64,000 nucleotides of DNA, from contig NZ_AP026867.1 of assembly GCF_026000115.1 (NCBI RefSeq), positions 1,333,501 through 1,397,500 of the forward strand, read 5' to 3'. How positions within the stretch are numbered: the first letter of the stretch is position 1; the number at the start of each line of letters is the position of its first letter. This stretch comes from Aureispira anguillae (GTDB lineage Bacteria > Bacteroidota > Bacteroidia > Chitinophagales > Saprospiraceae). The notes below the pieces were generated by a model that saw only the letters and a program-made list of their open reading frames with translations, was not told the origin of the DNA and made no database searches. The translations under genes and the position numbers were made by a program. Shown in pieces: positions 1 to 8,675 of this stretch.

Positions 1-126
1 GTATCCCACAAAAACAAAACCTCCAACAATTACCCCAAGGGCCATGAGTGTTCCTAGACAAGAGGTGAAAAAAAGTTTAATAAAGCCAACCTTCGCTTTG
101 ACAATTTGAGGTTTCTCCGAACTCAT
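1..126 (-). CDS. N-terminus of a membrane protein (partial)
   Basis: The 42 visible codons start at an ATG and run off the window edge without a stop. The product begins MSSEKPQIVKAKVGF and continues into a long hydrophobic, glycine-rich stretch (residues about 15-42), which looks like an N-terminal membrane anchor. A short charged head followed by one anchor is common in Bacteroidota signal peptide peptidase SppA, but the catalytic part lies outside the window, so this identity is only a guess. Confidence 0.6.
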   Translation of the reverse strand, partial: MSSEKPQIVKAKVGFIKLFFTSCLGTLMALGVIVGGFVFVGY

Positions 127-405
127 ATTTATATTATTTTTTAGATGATTTTAAGTGTGTAAAAAAATAAGCTACTAAAATACTGCTTTGTAACTAATTC
201 TTAGTCTTTTTATTTAGATATTTTATTGGAATCAAAATATATGAATAAAAAATCAACACAACTGTCAGTTTTAATTACCATAAATATTAAATTTTTGTTC
301 CAGATAATGGGCTTACTTAGACTAATGGCTTAATATTATCTGCGAACGGCGATTTTTATTATAAAAATATTATTTGGATTAAGATATTAAAAACTCCAAA
401 TCGTT

Positions 406-1350
406 TTATTGGGCTTCCAATTTATCGTCTAGGCGTTCTATTAAATCCAAAATATCATTCAAACGAGCTAAATAAGAGATCCAAGTTAGTGGAATTCCTG
501 ATTCGCCATATAGAATTCCAGCCAATCCTCCTGTTATTGCTCCTGTAGTGTCAGTATCTCGACCAAGGTTGACAGCAGAAAGTACCGTCTCAGAATAATT
601 GTTGCCATTTAGGAGGCACCAAAAACTAGCTTCTAGGCTGTCTATAACATAGCCACCAGAGTTGATTTGATTTTTAGGCAGTTGGGCAAGCTGTTTAGGT
701 GCTTGAAAAATTCTATGGAAGGAATGAAGGTCTCCTTCTAGAAAGGATTGAGTCGTTGTAAAGCCATTTACTAAATCAAGCATCAATTGATAAGCTTTCC
801 ATTTGTCATGTCCTTCTAATAACAAACGGGCATACTCCAAATAAATGAAGCAAGCAAAACAAGCAACAAAGTGTCCATGGGTTAATGCTGAGACAGCACG
901 AGTGATTTTCCAACGTTGGTTAATAGGAAGTTCTTTAGTGTAAAACAGGAGTGGAAGGATACGCATTAGGGAACCGTTTCCATTACTTTGTCTATCTTTT
1001 CCTCCAGCCTGCGTTGGTTCAATTTGTTGGGTTTCTAGCCGAATAATTGCTTGCCGAGTGGTATTGCCCATATCAAAGACATTCTTATAAGGCGTCCAAT
1101 AAGCTTGGCGATACCAGCGAACAAAACGATCTCCCAAATCCCTTAAATCATAGCCTTGGGCAAGTGTTTCCATCAAACAAAAAGTCATTGTGCTATCGTC
1201 AGACCAAGTTCCTTTGGGCTGCTTATGGGTTCCAAACTCACGCATGATTTTAACAGGATTTTTTTGGAGCATCTCCCGACTCATAAATTCGACAGGAACG
1301 CCTAGGGCATCTCCTACAGCCAGACCTAATATAGCGGATTTTAAGTTCAT
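406..1350 (-). CDS. ADP-ribosylglycohydrolase family protein
   Basis: 314-residue all-helical ADP-ribosyl-hydrolase (DraG/ARH-like) protein, probably cytoplasmic. Family members remove ADP-ribose from proteins or small molecules with a dinuclear Mg centre. The sequence shows the N-terminal GLAVGDALGVP box (residues 9-19), the metal-binding WSDDST motif (49-54) and the C-terminal metal motif GRDTDTTGAI (263-272), so the active site looks intact and the length is normal. It stands alone, with about 280 bp on each side, and no ADP-ribosyltransferase is nearby. The physiological substrate cannot be told from sequence. Confidence 0.9.
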   Translation of the reverse strand: MNLKSAILGLAVGDALGVPVEFMSREMLQKNPVKIMREFGTHKQPKGTWSDDSTMTFCLMETLAQGYDLRDLGDRFVRWYRQAYWTPYKNVFDMGNTTRQAIIRLETQQIEPTQAGGKDRQSNGNGSLMRILPLLFYTKELPINQRWKITRAVSALTHGHFVACFACFIYLEYARLLLEGHDKWKAYQLMLDLVNGFTTTQSFLEGDLHSFHRIFQAPKQLAQLPKNQINSGGYVIDSLEASFWCLLNGNNYSETVLSAVNLGRDTDTTGAITGGLAGILYGESGIPLTWISYLARLNDILDLIERLDDKLEAQ

Positions 1351-1627
1351 AGTTTGATTTTAGTATCGTATGGAGCGTTATAAATACCCTCTTGACAGTG
1401 TGAAAAGTGCAAATTTTTATAGAATGATAGGATAACAAGTAATTAAGCGAATTAGTTTCAGTGGAAAATTGACCAATTGATCTTAAATAAAAAACTACCC
1501 CTTTCTAGGTAGGAACGGATTACCTTTTTAAGGGGATTAATAAATGGTCTTAATCTTATAGGTTTGTAGGGCAGTAAATAGACAAGTACTGAAATTTTTA
1601 TTATACACCTCATAAAAAAATAAAATC

Positions 1628-3271
1628 ATGTCAACAAAATTAAAATACAGCCCAGAAGAGAGACAACTTTATCTACTCAACATGTTTGCTAATGTGAATA
1701 GTGGATATATTCCTATTGGTTTGTCAGCGAAAAAAAATATGGATAGACTCATTAATTGTACCAATTCTATTCAAAAGATATTGGAGAACGATGAAATAAA
1801 AAAAACAGTAGGAACATGGGAGCTGGTTTGGGGACCTTTTATTAGTTGCTCCAAAATGGATGTTTCCCAAAAAGACCATTTAGCGTTTGCTAAATCATTA
1901 GCGGCAATAAAGGCGGAAAGAAATAATCTTGAAAGTAATACTAACGTAGAGGGGGAGCAGAATTTTAAGTTGGAAGACGAGCTGGGTTTTGGCAGTACGC
2001 TAGGTTTTGGAGGTTTGATGGGGAATGTTGGAAATTTGCTAAATGAGGCAGCACCATCAGAAGAGTTGGGGGAAGAGAATAGAAGGAGGGGATTATATCA
2101 AGTCACTGATAATACTATGTATGTTATTAAATGTGTTAAACAGCCAGATGATGTCAAGGATGGACCAGATTATTTTATTGGAATAGCAGGAACGAATTCG
2201 GTCTCACCATTTGGTTGGTTTAAAGAAGATTTTGATGTTGCTACCATGAAAAAGTGGGAAGATGTGCTGGGTAATTTTGGCGAAAAACTACCTCAAGATG
2301 GCGGTGCTATTTCTAAAGCAAGTTGGCAAGGTTTGCAGCAACTTTGGAACATGGGACAAGAAAAACCTGTATTAACAGAAGCGGATAAAGCAGTAGGTCG
2401 TGAATATGGAAAGAATGAAACTGCAAAAAAAGAACCGCTTTGGGATTTTATCAAGAGCTTGGATACAACCGCAAAAATTGCAATAAGTGGCCACAGTTTA
2501 GGTGGAGCACTTGCCCCTGTTTTGGCTACGGTATTGGCAGATAAGATGACGGCAGCAAAAATGAAACATACGATTACGGTATTGGCTACTGCTGGACCTA
2601 CTCCTGGCGATCAGACTTTTATTAACCATCTGCATGCTAAAGTAGCTAATTATAAAGCTATTTATAATGAAATTGATGTCGTTCCTCAGGCGTGGATAAA
2701 TAAAGATCTAAAAGCTGCTGCTGCTTTTTATCCTAAAGCGTATAGTTTTGATCCAACTAAATTCCCATTATCCAATAATAATATTATAGTAAATCGATTT
2801 ATGGAATGGGCTGGAAGTCTTGCGGATAACAAATATGCTAGAAAAGCGTCTAATGAAATACCGAATCATGCATTTGAAATCAAGACTTGGAATGAAGGGA
2901 AATTAGAGGGTTTACCTGAAAAAAAGCTAATAGGTGTACTGAATAGCCTTAGTTCTGCTTTAGCTTTAGCTTCCAAAGCTTCCAAAAAATCCTTTGAACA
3001 AATTTGCGGTAGAAAAGTTACCGATAATGAGATAAAAGAATTCTGTGCCTTTTTAATTTATTTAGGGCTACAACATGTATTGGCTTATACAGGCAGAAAT
3101 GGTTTTGAAGTTCAAAAAGCTATGAGCAAAATGACTAAAATTGTTGCTCCTTTTAAAGAAAAGCCAGCGGGGAATTTCTTGGTCGGGTATCTCTCGCTTC
3201 AATATATTCTAACTCCTTTAATAAAAACAGTAGCCAAGTGGGCAGCACAATACCAAGATGTAACGAGCTAA
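1628..3271 (+). CDS. Class 3 lipase-like alpha/beta hydrolase
   Basis: 547 residues. The core (about 150-420) has the alpha/beta-hydrolase fold of fungal-type class 3 lipases: nucleophile elbow GHSLGG with Ser290, then the acid in YNEIDVVPQAW (Asp350), and a plausible catalytic His414 in the following NHAFE segment. No signal peptide is visible: the N-terminus is charged. The N-terminal 150 and C-terminal 130 residues match no domain I recognise. Such proteins act on lipids or esters, and some secreted members serve as antibacterial effectors, but no secretion marker or immunity-like neighbour is evident. The start follows an A-rich leader typical of this genome. Confidence 0.82.
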   Translation: MSTKLKYSPEERQLYLLNMFANVNSGYIPIGLSAKKNMDRLINCTNSIQKILENDEIKKTVGTWELVWGPFISCSKMDVSQKDHLAFAKSLAAIKAERNNLESNTNVEGEQNFKLEDELGFGSTLGFGGLMGNVGNLLNEAAPSEELGEENRRRGLYQVTDNTMYVIKCVKQPDDVKDGPDYFIGIAGTNSVSPFGWFKEDFDVATMKKWEDVLGNFGEKLPQDGGAISKASWQGLQQLWNMGQEKPVLTEADKAVGREYGKNETAKKEPLWDFIKSLDTTAKIAISGHSLGGALAPVLATVLADKMTAAKMKHTITVLATAGPTPGDQTFINHLHAKVANYKAIYNEIDVVPQAWINKDLKAAAAFYPKAYSFDPTKFPLSNNNIIVNRFMEWAGSLADNKYARKASNEIPNHAFEIKTWNEGKLEGLPEKKLIGVLNSLSSALALASKASKKSFEQICGRKVTDNEIKEFCAFLIYLGLQHVLAYTGRNGFEVQKAMSKMTKIVAPFKEKPAGNFLVGYLSLQYILTPLIKTVAKWAAQYQDVTS

Positions 3272-3308
3272 AAAAAGAGTGATTACATAAGATGGATCAA
3301 CTAGAAAA

Positions 3309-3340
3309 AAAATAGCCTCAGCATTTGCTGAGGCTATTTT
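3309..3340. terminator. Bidirectional intrinsic terminator, lipase / thiolase
   Basis: Perfect 14-bp arms (AAAATAGCCTCAGC and its complement) around a 4-nt ATTT loop, with A and T runs on the two sides. It sits between two convergent genes and can end transcription in both directions. Confidence 0.9.
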
Positions 3341-3366
3341 TATAAGGATTAAGATCGGAATGGGTG

Positions 3367-4554
3367 TTATACCAATTCTACTAACATAGCAGAAGCACCG
3401 CCACCACCATTACAAATACCAGCAAGACCAATCTTTCCGCCTTTTTGTTTTAGGGCAGACAATAAAGTAACAACGATTCTACAACCAGAAACACCAATAG
3501 GATGTCCCATAGAAACAGCACCACCAAATACATTTACTTTATCGTGGCTAAGCCCTAGTTCTTTCATATTTGCCAAAGCAACAACAGAAAACGCCTCATT
3601 GATTTCAAACAAATCAACATCTTCGATCGCAACACCTGCTTTTTGAGCCGCTTTAGGCATTGCCAAAGCAGGAGTAGTTGTAAACCAAACAGGCTCTTGA
3701 GCAGCATCTGCAAAGCTTCTAATTTTTGCGATAGGTTGTAGCCCTAGTTCTTCTACTTTTTCTTTGCTCATCAAAACAACAGCAGCAGCACCATCGTTGA
3801 TTTTTGAAGCATTGATAGCCGAAACAGTACCGTCTTTTTTGAAGACTGCACGCCCTTTTTGAACGCTAGCCAAATCCGTAATACGTTTGTTATCTACCTC
3901 TTCATCTCTACTGACAATGATTGGATCTTTTCTACGTTGAGGAACGCTTACAGGAACGATTTCATCGTTGAACCAACCATTTTCGTAAGCAGCTCTAGCA
4001 CGCTCATAAGAAGCAAAAGCATAAGCATCTTGCTCCTCTTTAGTGATGTTTTTGCCCTCTGCACAAACTTCACCACAAACACCCATCATGTTACCATCAT
4101 AAGGATCTTGTAGACCATCTCTAACAATTGCATCAATCATTTGACCATTGCCATAACGGATACCTGTACGACCAGAAGGAATATAGTGAGGAGCTTGAGA
4201 CATACTTTCCATTCCTCCAACAACAACAACATCATTGTCACCCAACATAATAGACTGAGCACCCAACATCATTGCTTTCATTCCAGAAGAACATACTTTA
4301 TTGATGGTTGTACAAGGAACTGTATTTGGAATACCAGAAGCCAAAGCTACTTGTTTGGCAGGCGCTTGTCCTGTATTGGCTGTCAAAACACAACCCATAT
4401 ATACTTCACCAATTTGATCTGCGCTAATTCCTGCACGTTCAATAGCACCTGTAATTGCAGTTTTCCCCAAGTCAATAACATTGACAGAAGACAATACACC
4501 ACCCAAATTTCCAATAGGAGTTCTTGCAACAGATACAATATATACTTCTTTCAT
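3367..4554 (-). CDS. Acetyl-CoA C-acyltransferase (thiolase)
   Basis: 395-residue thiolase that forms or cleaves acetoacetyl-CoA or longer 3-ketoacyl-CoA. Visible motifs are the acyl-accepting Cys88 in NKVCSSGMKA, the GGAVSMGHPIG box (His about 351) and the C-terminal CNGGGG box with the second catalytic Cys (about 381). The open frame extends 17 codons further upstream, but MKEVYIVSVARTP is the conserved thiolase N-terminus, and a -7 box lies 49 bp before that ATG, so I set the start there. The conserved motifs fit the biosynthetic/degradative acetyl-CoA acetyltransferase group. It is a single gene. Confidence 0.93.
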   Translation of the reverse strand: MKEVYIVSVARTPIGNLGGVLSSVNVIDLGKTAITGAIERAGISADQIGEVYMGCVLTANTGQAPAKQVALASGIPNTVPCTTINKVCSSGMKAMMLGAQSIMLGDNDVVVVGGMESMSQAPHYIPSGRTGIRYGNGQMIDAIVRDGLQDPYDGNMMGVCGEVCAEGKNITKEEQDAYAFASYERARAAYENGWFNDEIVPVSVPQRRKDPIIVSRDEEVDNKRITDLASVQKGRAVFKKDGTVSAINASKINDGAAAVVLMSKEKVEELGLQPIAKIRSFADAAQEPVWFTTTPALAMPKAAQKAGVAIEDVDLFEINEAFSVVALANMKELGLSHDKVNVFGGAVSMGHPIGVSGCRIVVTLLSALKQKGGKIGLAGICNGGGGASAMLVELV

Positions 4555-4602
4555 GATTGTAATTTTCTTATAGTAAAAAAAATATTGTTCTAAAATTTGG
4601 CA

Positions 4603-4610
4603 CAAAACTA
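4603..4610 (-). promoter_or_regulatory. -7 promoter box before the thiolase gene
   Basis: Read on the minus strand this is TAGTTTTG, matching the Bacteroidota -7 consensus TAnnTTTG. It lies 48 bp before the chosen ATG. No good TTTG is present at the -33 spacing. Confidence 0.5.
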
Positions 4611-4700
4611 CAAAAAAACTTGGATTGTACCTATTCTATATTACAAAAACAGATAGAATAATGAATGGTTGTTAAAGACAGGATAAAAATTTAATGCGTT

Positions 4701-4770
4701 GTTGCTGCTCACTATGTTTAGCTCCGAACTTACTTTGTGGTGTTACTAGTTTCTCGCAACCTCGCTAATA
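4701..4770 (-). repeat. Mosaic intergenic repeat, copy in thiolase-pdxJ gap
   Basis: The reverse complement shares with the gap at 62.1 kb the words AACTAGTAACACCAC, AGCTAAAC and AGTGAGC in the same order. It belongs to the family of short palindromic modules (GAGC/AGCTC-rich) seen in several gaps of this window. No open reading frame is apparent in it. Confidence 0.6.
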
Positions 4771-4821
4771 AAAAACGTAAGAAATAGCTATTTTTTGAAA
4801 ATGTCCAAAGGCTACCAATAT

Positions 4822-5556
4822 TTAAACTAAATCTTTGATGCTAAGCCGTTCTAAATACATTTGTACCGTATTTTGTAGCCCATAATACAAGGAATCTACC
4901 ACCAACGCATGACCAATAGAAACCTCTAATAAGGCAGGAACCTGTTCTTGGAAATAACGTAAATTATCTAGATTCAAATCATGTCCAGCATTGATGCCGA
5001 GTCCTATTTCTTGAGCAATTTTAGCGCCTTTTACATAGGGAGCAATAGCAGCAGCTCTATCCTTGTGGTAATTGGCGGCATAGGGACCTGTATAAAATTC
5101 AATTCTATCTGCCCCAACTTTCTTTGCACCTTCAATTAATTCCGCAACAGGATCGCAAAAAATAGAAACGCGAATGCCCTTAGCCTTTAATGCCCCAATT
5201 GTTTCTGTTAGAAAGGAAGCATGTGTGATTGTATCCCAGCCACTATCCGAGGTTAGTGCATTTTCTGCATCGGGAACCAAGGTGCACTGATCGGGGCAAT
5301 TTTTCAAGACCATATCCATAAATTTTTGAGGACGAGGGTTGCCTTCAATATTAAACTCCGTAGTGGTAATGGCTTTGAGTTGAGGAATATCGGCATAAGT
5401 AATGTGCCGTTCATCAGGGCGAGGGTGTACGGTAATGCCCTCTGCACCAAAAGCTTCAATGTCTTTGGATACTTGTACCAGATCAGGATAATTACTTCCT
5501 CTAGCATTTCGGATCAATGCAATTTTATTAACGTTAACGCTAAGACGTGTTTTCAT
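4822..5556 (-). CDS. pdxJ: Pyridoxine 5'-phosphate synthase
   Basis: 244-residue TIM-barrel enzyme of the DXP-dependent vitamin B6 pathway. It condenses 1-deoxyxylulose 5-phosphate with 3-amino-2-oxopropyl phosphate to pyridoxine 5'-phosphate in the cytoplasm. Recognisable family segments are RLSVNVNKIALIRNARG near the N-terminus, GITVHPRPDERHI (about 40-52), the barrel strand with RVSIFCDP and the GLGINAGHDLNLDNL segment. Length and start are standard. No pdxA or pdxH is in the window; scattered B6 genes are usual. A -7 box (TATCTTTG on the minus strand) sits 37 bp upstream. Confidence 0.97.
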   Translation of the reverse strand: MKTRLSVNVNKIALIRNARGSNYPDLVQVSKDIEAFGAEGITVHPRPDERHITYADIPQLKAITTTEFNIEGNPRPQKFMDMVLKNCPDQCTLVPDAENALTSDSGWDTITHASFLTETIGALKAKGIRVSIFCDPVAELIEGAKKVGADRIEFYTGPYAANYHKDRAAAIAPYVKGAKIAQEIGLGINAGHDLNLDNLRYFQEQVPALLEVSIGHALVVDSLYYGLQNTVQMYLERLSIKDLV

Positions 5557-5592
5557 ATATTAAGCCTATTTTTTTGTAACAATACCAAGCCG

Positions 5593-5600
5593 CAAAGATA
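5593..5600 (-). promoter_or_regulatory. -7 promoter box before pdxJ
   Basis: Minus-strand TATCTTTG matches TAnnTTTG, 36 bp before the pdxJ ATG. The -33 region is not a clear TTTG. Confidence 0.5.
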
Positions 5601-5632
5601 ATATTAGTTGGGTATTCTACGATTTTTAATCT

Positions 5633-6493
5633 TTATTTTTTGGTCAATCCTAAGCGTTTCCCAATGGCATTGGTTATTATTTTGGTCGGCAACAAACGAG
5701 GCAGAATCCAGTTTTTTAATTTTCCATAAACAAGTGGATAACGGAGCTTAGGTGTAGGCGTTTCAATAATTTTTGCCATCATTTCCCCAAATTCTTTTTG
5801 TTCAAAACCTTCGGTAGAAACTTTGTTAATGAAATGCTGAAATTTTTGAGCAGCAGATTTATAATCTGTATTTTTATAAGCCTCAAAGTCATCCTGTTCT
5901 GCTTTGTCCCAGATAGGGGTTTTGACGACACCAGGACCAATCACAACAACATCAATTCCATATAATAATAACTCGATACGCATGGTGTTAGAAATAGCTT
6001 CTACAGCATGTTTGCTAGCGCAGTAAGGTCCCATAAAAGGATTGGAGATTTTTCCTGCAACGGAACTGATATTGAGAATACGTCCAGGGGGATGTGGGCA
6101 GTCCTTTTTTGCTCCCAACAAAGGCAAAAAGGCTTGTGTTGTACTCACCAAACCAATGACATTCACTTCCATTTGCCAACGCAAATCATCCAAGGGCAGG
6201 TGCATCATCGGTCCGCCAACAGCTATTCCTGCATTGTTGATTAAAGCATAAAGCCCTTCTGTACCTATTATTTGCTCCACTCTAGCGGCTTCTCGTTTGA
6301 CGGCATCTGCTTGCGTAACATCAAAAATTAAAGCTTCGAATTGTTCTCCAAATTCTTGACTTAATTTATCCGCATCTGCCTGTTTACGAACAGAACCAAA
6401 AACTCGATACCCTTTTTTTATCAAGGCTTGTGTAGTAGCGTAACCAATGCCTGTAGAAGCACCTGTAATGACAACATTTTTACTTTTTTTCAT
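5633..6493 (-). CDS. SDR family NAD(P)-dependent oxidoreductase
   Basis: 286-residue classical short-chain dehydrogenase/reductase. The nucleotide-binding motif TGASTGIG is at residues 10-17, NNAG at 86-89, catalytic Ser around 143-144 and the YxxxK pair at Tyr157/Lys161. The C-terminal ~60 residues, rich in basic and hydrophobic residues, are an extension after the Rossmann core. The substrate (steroid, retinol-like alcohol or ketone) cannot be predicted. It is transcribed in the same direction as pdxJ, 76 bp upstream of it, but pdxJ seems to have its own promoter. Confidence 0.9.
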   Translation of the reverse strand: MKKSKNVVITGASTGIGYATTQALIKKGYRVFGSVRKQADADKLSQEFGEQFEALIFDVTQADAVKREAARVEQIIGTEGLYALINNAGIAVGGPMMHLPLDDLRWQMEVNVIGLVSTTQAFLPLLGAKKDCPHPPGRILNISSVAGKISNPFMGPYCASKHAVEAISNTMRIELLLYGIDVVVIGPGVVKTPIWDKAEQDDFEAYKNTDYKSAAQKFQHFINKVSTEGFEQKEFGEMMAKIIETPTPKLRYPLVYGKLKNWILPRLLPTKIITNAIGKRLGLTKK

Positions 6494-6647
6494 AAAATGA
6501 TTCTTTTGGGATGAAGTTAGGTTGCCAAATTACAAAATATAATATCTATTTTTGAATCTTATTTAGATTATGCGTGTCATTCCAGTTATTATTGAGGGAG
6601 GATTCTTTAAGCAATTTCATTCTTTGAGCAATCGTGCAGTATATGCT

Positions 6648-6790
6648 AAAAAGGGGTAAGTTTTTAACTACTTTTTTTAGAAGAAAGTAATAAGTCGTAT
6701 GCTTAGTTCCTGTAAATACAGAGCATACGACTTATAACTTAAAACAAAAGCAGCAATAAGCAGGCAAGATAGTTTTTTATTCCACACGAT
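6648..6790 (+). repeat. Hairpin repeat family B, copy 1
   Basis: About 143 bp that align with 20352-20510. The centre is a long hairpin: arms at 6685-6702 and 6723-6740 (GTCGTATGC and its complement at the core, one mismatch in 18) around the loop TTAGTTCCTGTAAATACAGA. Flanks shared with copy 2 include AGAAGAAAGT, AATAAGCAGGCAAG and TTCCACAC. It fills most of the gap between the divergent SDR and Crp-type genes, so it could form part of a transcript leader of the Crp gene. Confidence 0.8.
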
Positions 6791-6837
6791 TTGTTAAATA
6801 ACCAGCAACTTTATTGTACAGCAACAAAAACAAAACA

Positions 6838-7413
6838 ATGACTTCTATAATAGTTGATTATATCTCTAATTTTGTGGATTTGGACGAACGTGAAATTTCT
6901 GCAATTAAAGAGGGAATACCAATAAAAAATTTTAAAAAAGGAACTATTCTTTTGAGAGAAGGACAGGTTTCTAAAATGGCGTTTTTTAACCTAAAAGGTT
7001 GTGTAAGATCCTATGGCTTGTTTAATGGCGAAGAAAAAACAACTTTTTTTTATCTTGAAAATCGTTTTATAACCTCTATGAGGAGCTTTACGCAACAAGT
7101 TCCTGCGGCACATTACTTGGAATGTATAGAAGATTGCACCTTGGGGCTATTGTCTTATGATACTGAAAAAAGGCTACTCCAAACCTTTCCAAAATTCGAA
7201 TTTTTATCTCGATTGTTGTTAGAGGAAGAGTTGGGAAATTATCAAGAGATGTTGTCTTCTTATATTATGACCAATCCAGAAAGAAGATACCTAAATTTAA
7301 TACAGAATCACCCCGAATTAAAGGAACGAATTCCCCAATATCATTTGGCAACTTATTTGGGGATTACACCTGAATCCCTGAGCAGAATTAGAAAAAGACT
7401 TAGCACAAAATAA
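6838..7413 (+). CDS. Crp/Fnr family transcriptional regulator
   Basis: 191 residues from the ATG at 6838; an in-frame TTG 24 bp earlier is less likely in this ATG-using genome. The cyclic-nucleotide-binding fold (residues about 20-115) contains KGTILLREGQVSKMAFF, and the C-terminal winged helix is short, ending YLGITPESLSRIRKRL. Two other regulators in this window (21.9 and 55.6 kb) share that ending. The effector is unknown. The downstream DUF5367 gene, 143 bp away on the same strand, is the obvious candidate target. Confidence 0.9.
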   Translation: MTSIIVDYISNFVDLDEREISAIKEGIPIKNFKKGTILLREGQVSKMAFFNLKGCVRSYGLFNGEEKTTFFYLENRFITSMRSFTQQVPAAHYLECIEDCTLGLLSYDTEKRLLQTFPKFEFLSRLLLEEELGNYQEMLSSYIMTNPERRYLNLIQNHPELKERIPQYHLATYLGITPESLSRIRKRLSTK

Positions 7414-7478
7414 TTTATTAACCTAAGTCAATTGCTAGCAATTTTGTGCCCACTAAATTTGAATTCTATTTTATAAAC

Positions 7479-7540
7479 ATAAGTAACGAAGCAAGACGAA
7501 TACTTGTAAATTTAAGGCCTAATTAATTGGGCTTCGTTAC
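7479..7540. repeat. Inverted repeat with ATAAGTAACGAAGC word
   Basis: Arms GTAACGAAGC (7483-7492) and GCTTCGTTAC (7531-7540) are perfect. The full 14-mer ATAAGTAACGAAGC recurs inverted at 41567-41580, and a close variant forms the inverted repeat at 33963-34026. It lies between the Crp-type gene and the DUF5367 gene and could be a regulatory structure or a dispersed repeat. Confidence 0.55.
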
Positions 7541-7556
7541 CTGAAAAAACGATGAA

Positions 7557-7943
7557 ATGAATTATCAAAATTTTAGTGTGTTATTGGGTTTTTTAGTTTG
7601 GTTGTTGGCAACGATTGTTTTTAGTGTTTGGGGGCATTATTTTTTTTTAGTTGAAAATGAACTGGTGATCTTGGCATTTTATAGTTTAGTGGTACCGCTG
7701 TTAGCGCTATTGATCTACGGGGTATTTACAAAGTATCAATTGTCTAAAGAAGAAAGAAGGCATAGCGCTGTATTGATGGCTTTGCCAGGGATGTTATTGG
7801 ACACCTTTTGTATTCGCTCCCATTATTTGGTCTTTCCAAATTTTTCAACCGAGCAAATGTTGGGCTTAAGTGCTTGGCTACTTTGGGTTTATTTTGTGGT
7901 GTTGCTATTGGGCGTACTGGTTGGTCGAGGAGCGGCTAAATAG
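7557..7943 (+). CDS. DUF5367 family membrane protein
   Basis: 128-residue protein with four predicted transmembrane segments (about 8-28, 36-56, 72-88 and 103-123). The sequence resembles DUF5367, small bacterial inner-membrane proteins of unknown function; the MALPGMLLDTFCI segment is the kind of conserved loop I associate with them. The start is ATG 7557, because the overlapping ATG at 7552 reaches a stop after two codons. It follows a Crp/Fnr regulator, a pairing that suggests regulation by it. Confidence 0.75.
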   Translation: MNYQNFSVLLGFLVWLLATIVFSVWGHYFFLVENELVILAFYSLVVPLLALLIYGVFTKYQLSKEERRHSAVLMALPGMLLDTFCIRSHYLVFPNFSTEQMLGLSAWLLWVYFVVLLLGVLVGRGAAK

Positions 7944-8039
7944 TAAGAATGGAATGGAGGACGAGTAACAAAATAGAAGCATCTTGCCTTCATGCCCTCC
8001 ATTCTATAAAATTACTTTTTATAAAGAGGTTTTTACCCA

Positions 8040-8585
8040 CTACATACGCTCATAATATACCACCAAAGATGCTTTTTGAATGGCATTGGCATTGAGGTAA
8101 TAACCCACCAAAGCAGGGTTCGAACTGCTCGCCAAATTTAAGGTAGGCGTTTTTAGGGCATAAACAGTGATGATGTATTGATGAACGCCATCTTTTTTAG
8201 GAGGACAAGGACCACCATAACCTGTTTTTCCATAATCTGTTAAACTTTGAACAACGCCCTCTGGCATCAAATCCAGCGTTATATTTCCTGCATTGCTTTT
8301 TAGGACATTGACCGTTTTCGGAATATCAAAAACGACCCAATGCCACCAGCCACTGCCTGTTGGAGCATCTGGATCATACATGGTAATGGCAAAACTTTGA
8401 GTGCCAACAGGGGCATTCTCCCAACTGAGTTGAGGAGAGGTGTTTTTTCCTGTACAACCAAAGCCATCAAAGACCTCTTTGTTGGTAGCTTGTCCTCCTA
8501 AATCGGTACTTTTGAGTGTAAATGTTTGCGCAAAGCTTAAGTTGGCAATCAAAAGAAAAGAAAGGCTAATCATTAAATATTTCAT
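8040..8585 (-). CDS. Secreted YbhB/YbcL-like PEBP family protein
   Basis: 181 residues: a cleavable signal peptide (MKYLMISLSFLLIANLSFA, cut near residue 19-20) and one phosphatidylethanolamine-binding-protein domain. Family hallmarks are DPDAP followed by GWWHWVVFDIP and the anion-site GPCPPKKDGVHQY segment. Eukaryotic relatives inhibit Raf kinase; the bacterial role is unknown, and the signal peptide places this copy outside the cytoplasm. It lies 90 bp downstream of an AraC-type gene on the same strand, so the two may be co-transcribed. Confidence 0.9.
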   Translation of the reverse strand: MKYLMISLSFLLIANLSFAQTFTLKSTDLGGQATNKEVFDGFGCTGKNTSPQLSWENAPVGTQSFAITMYDPDAPTGSGWWHWVVFDIPKTVNVLKSNAGNITLDLMPEGVVQSLTDYGKTGYGGPCPPKKDGVHQYIITVYALKTPTLNLASSSNPALVGYYLNANAIQKASLVVYYERM

Positions 8586-8675
8586 GCGAATTTGTTTTAA
8601 TTAATAAAGCCGCAAGTTAGCCCTTATTGCTATCGAATGGTTAGACTAAACAGTTCTTAAATTGTTGCAAATCGG

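Noticed and set aside
1250-1438. 62-residue minus-strand frame at the start of the ADP-ribosylglycohydrolase gene
   Set aside because: Out-of-frame overlap with a well-supported gene start; no domain.
1628-3271. Class 3 lipase as a secreted antibacterial effector
   Set aside because: No secretion signal, effector marker domain or adjacent immunity gene is visible, so this was not put forward as a finding.
4141-4593. 150-residue open frame on the plus strand over the thiolase gene
   Set aside because: It is antisense to a gene with clear conserved motifs and encodes a Thr/Asn/Cys-rich string with no domain; codon bias of the opposite strand explains it.
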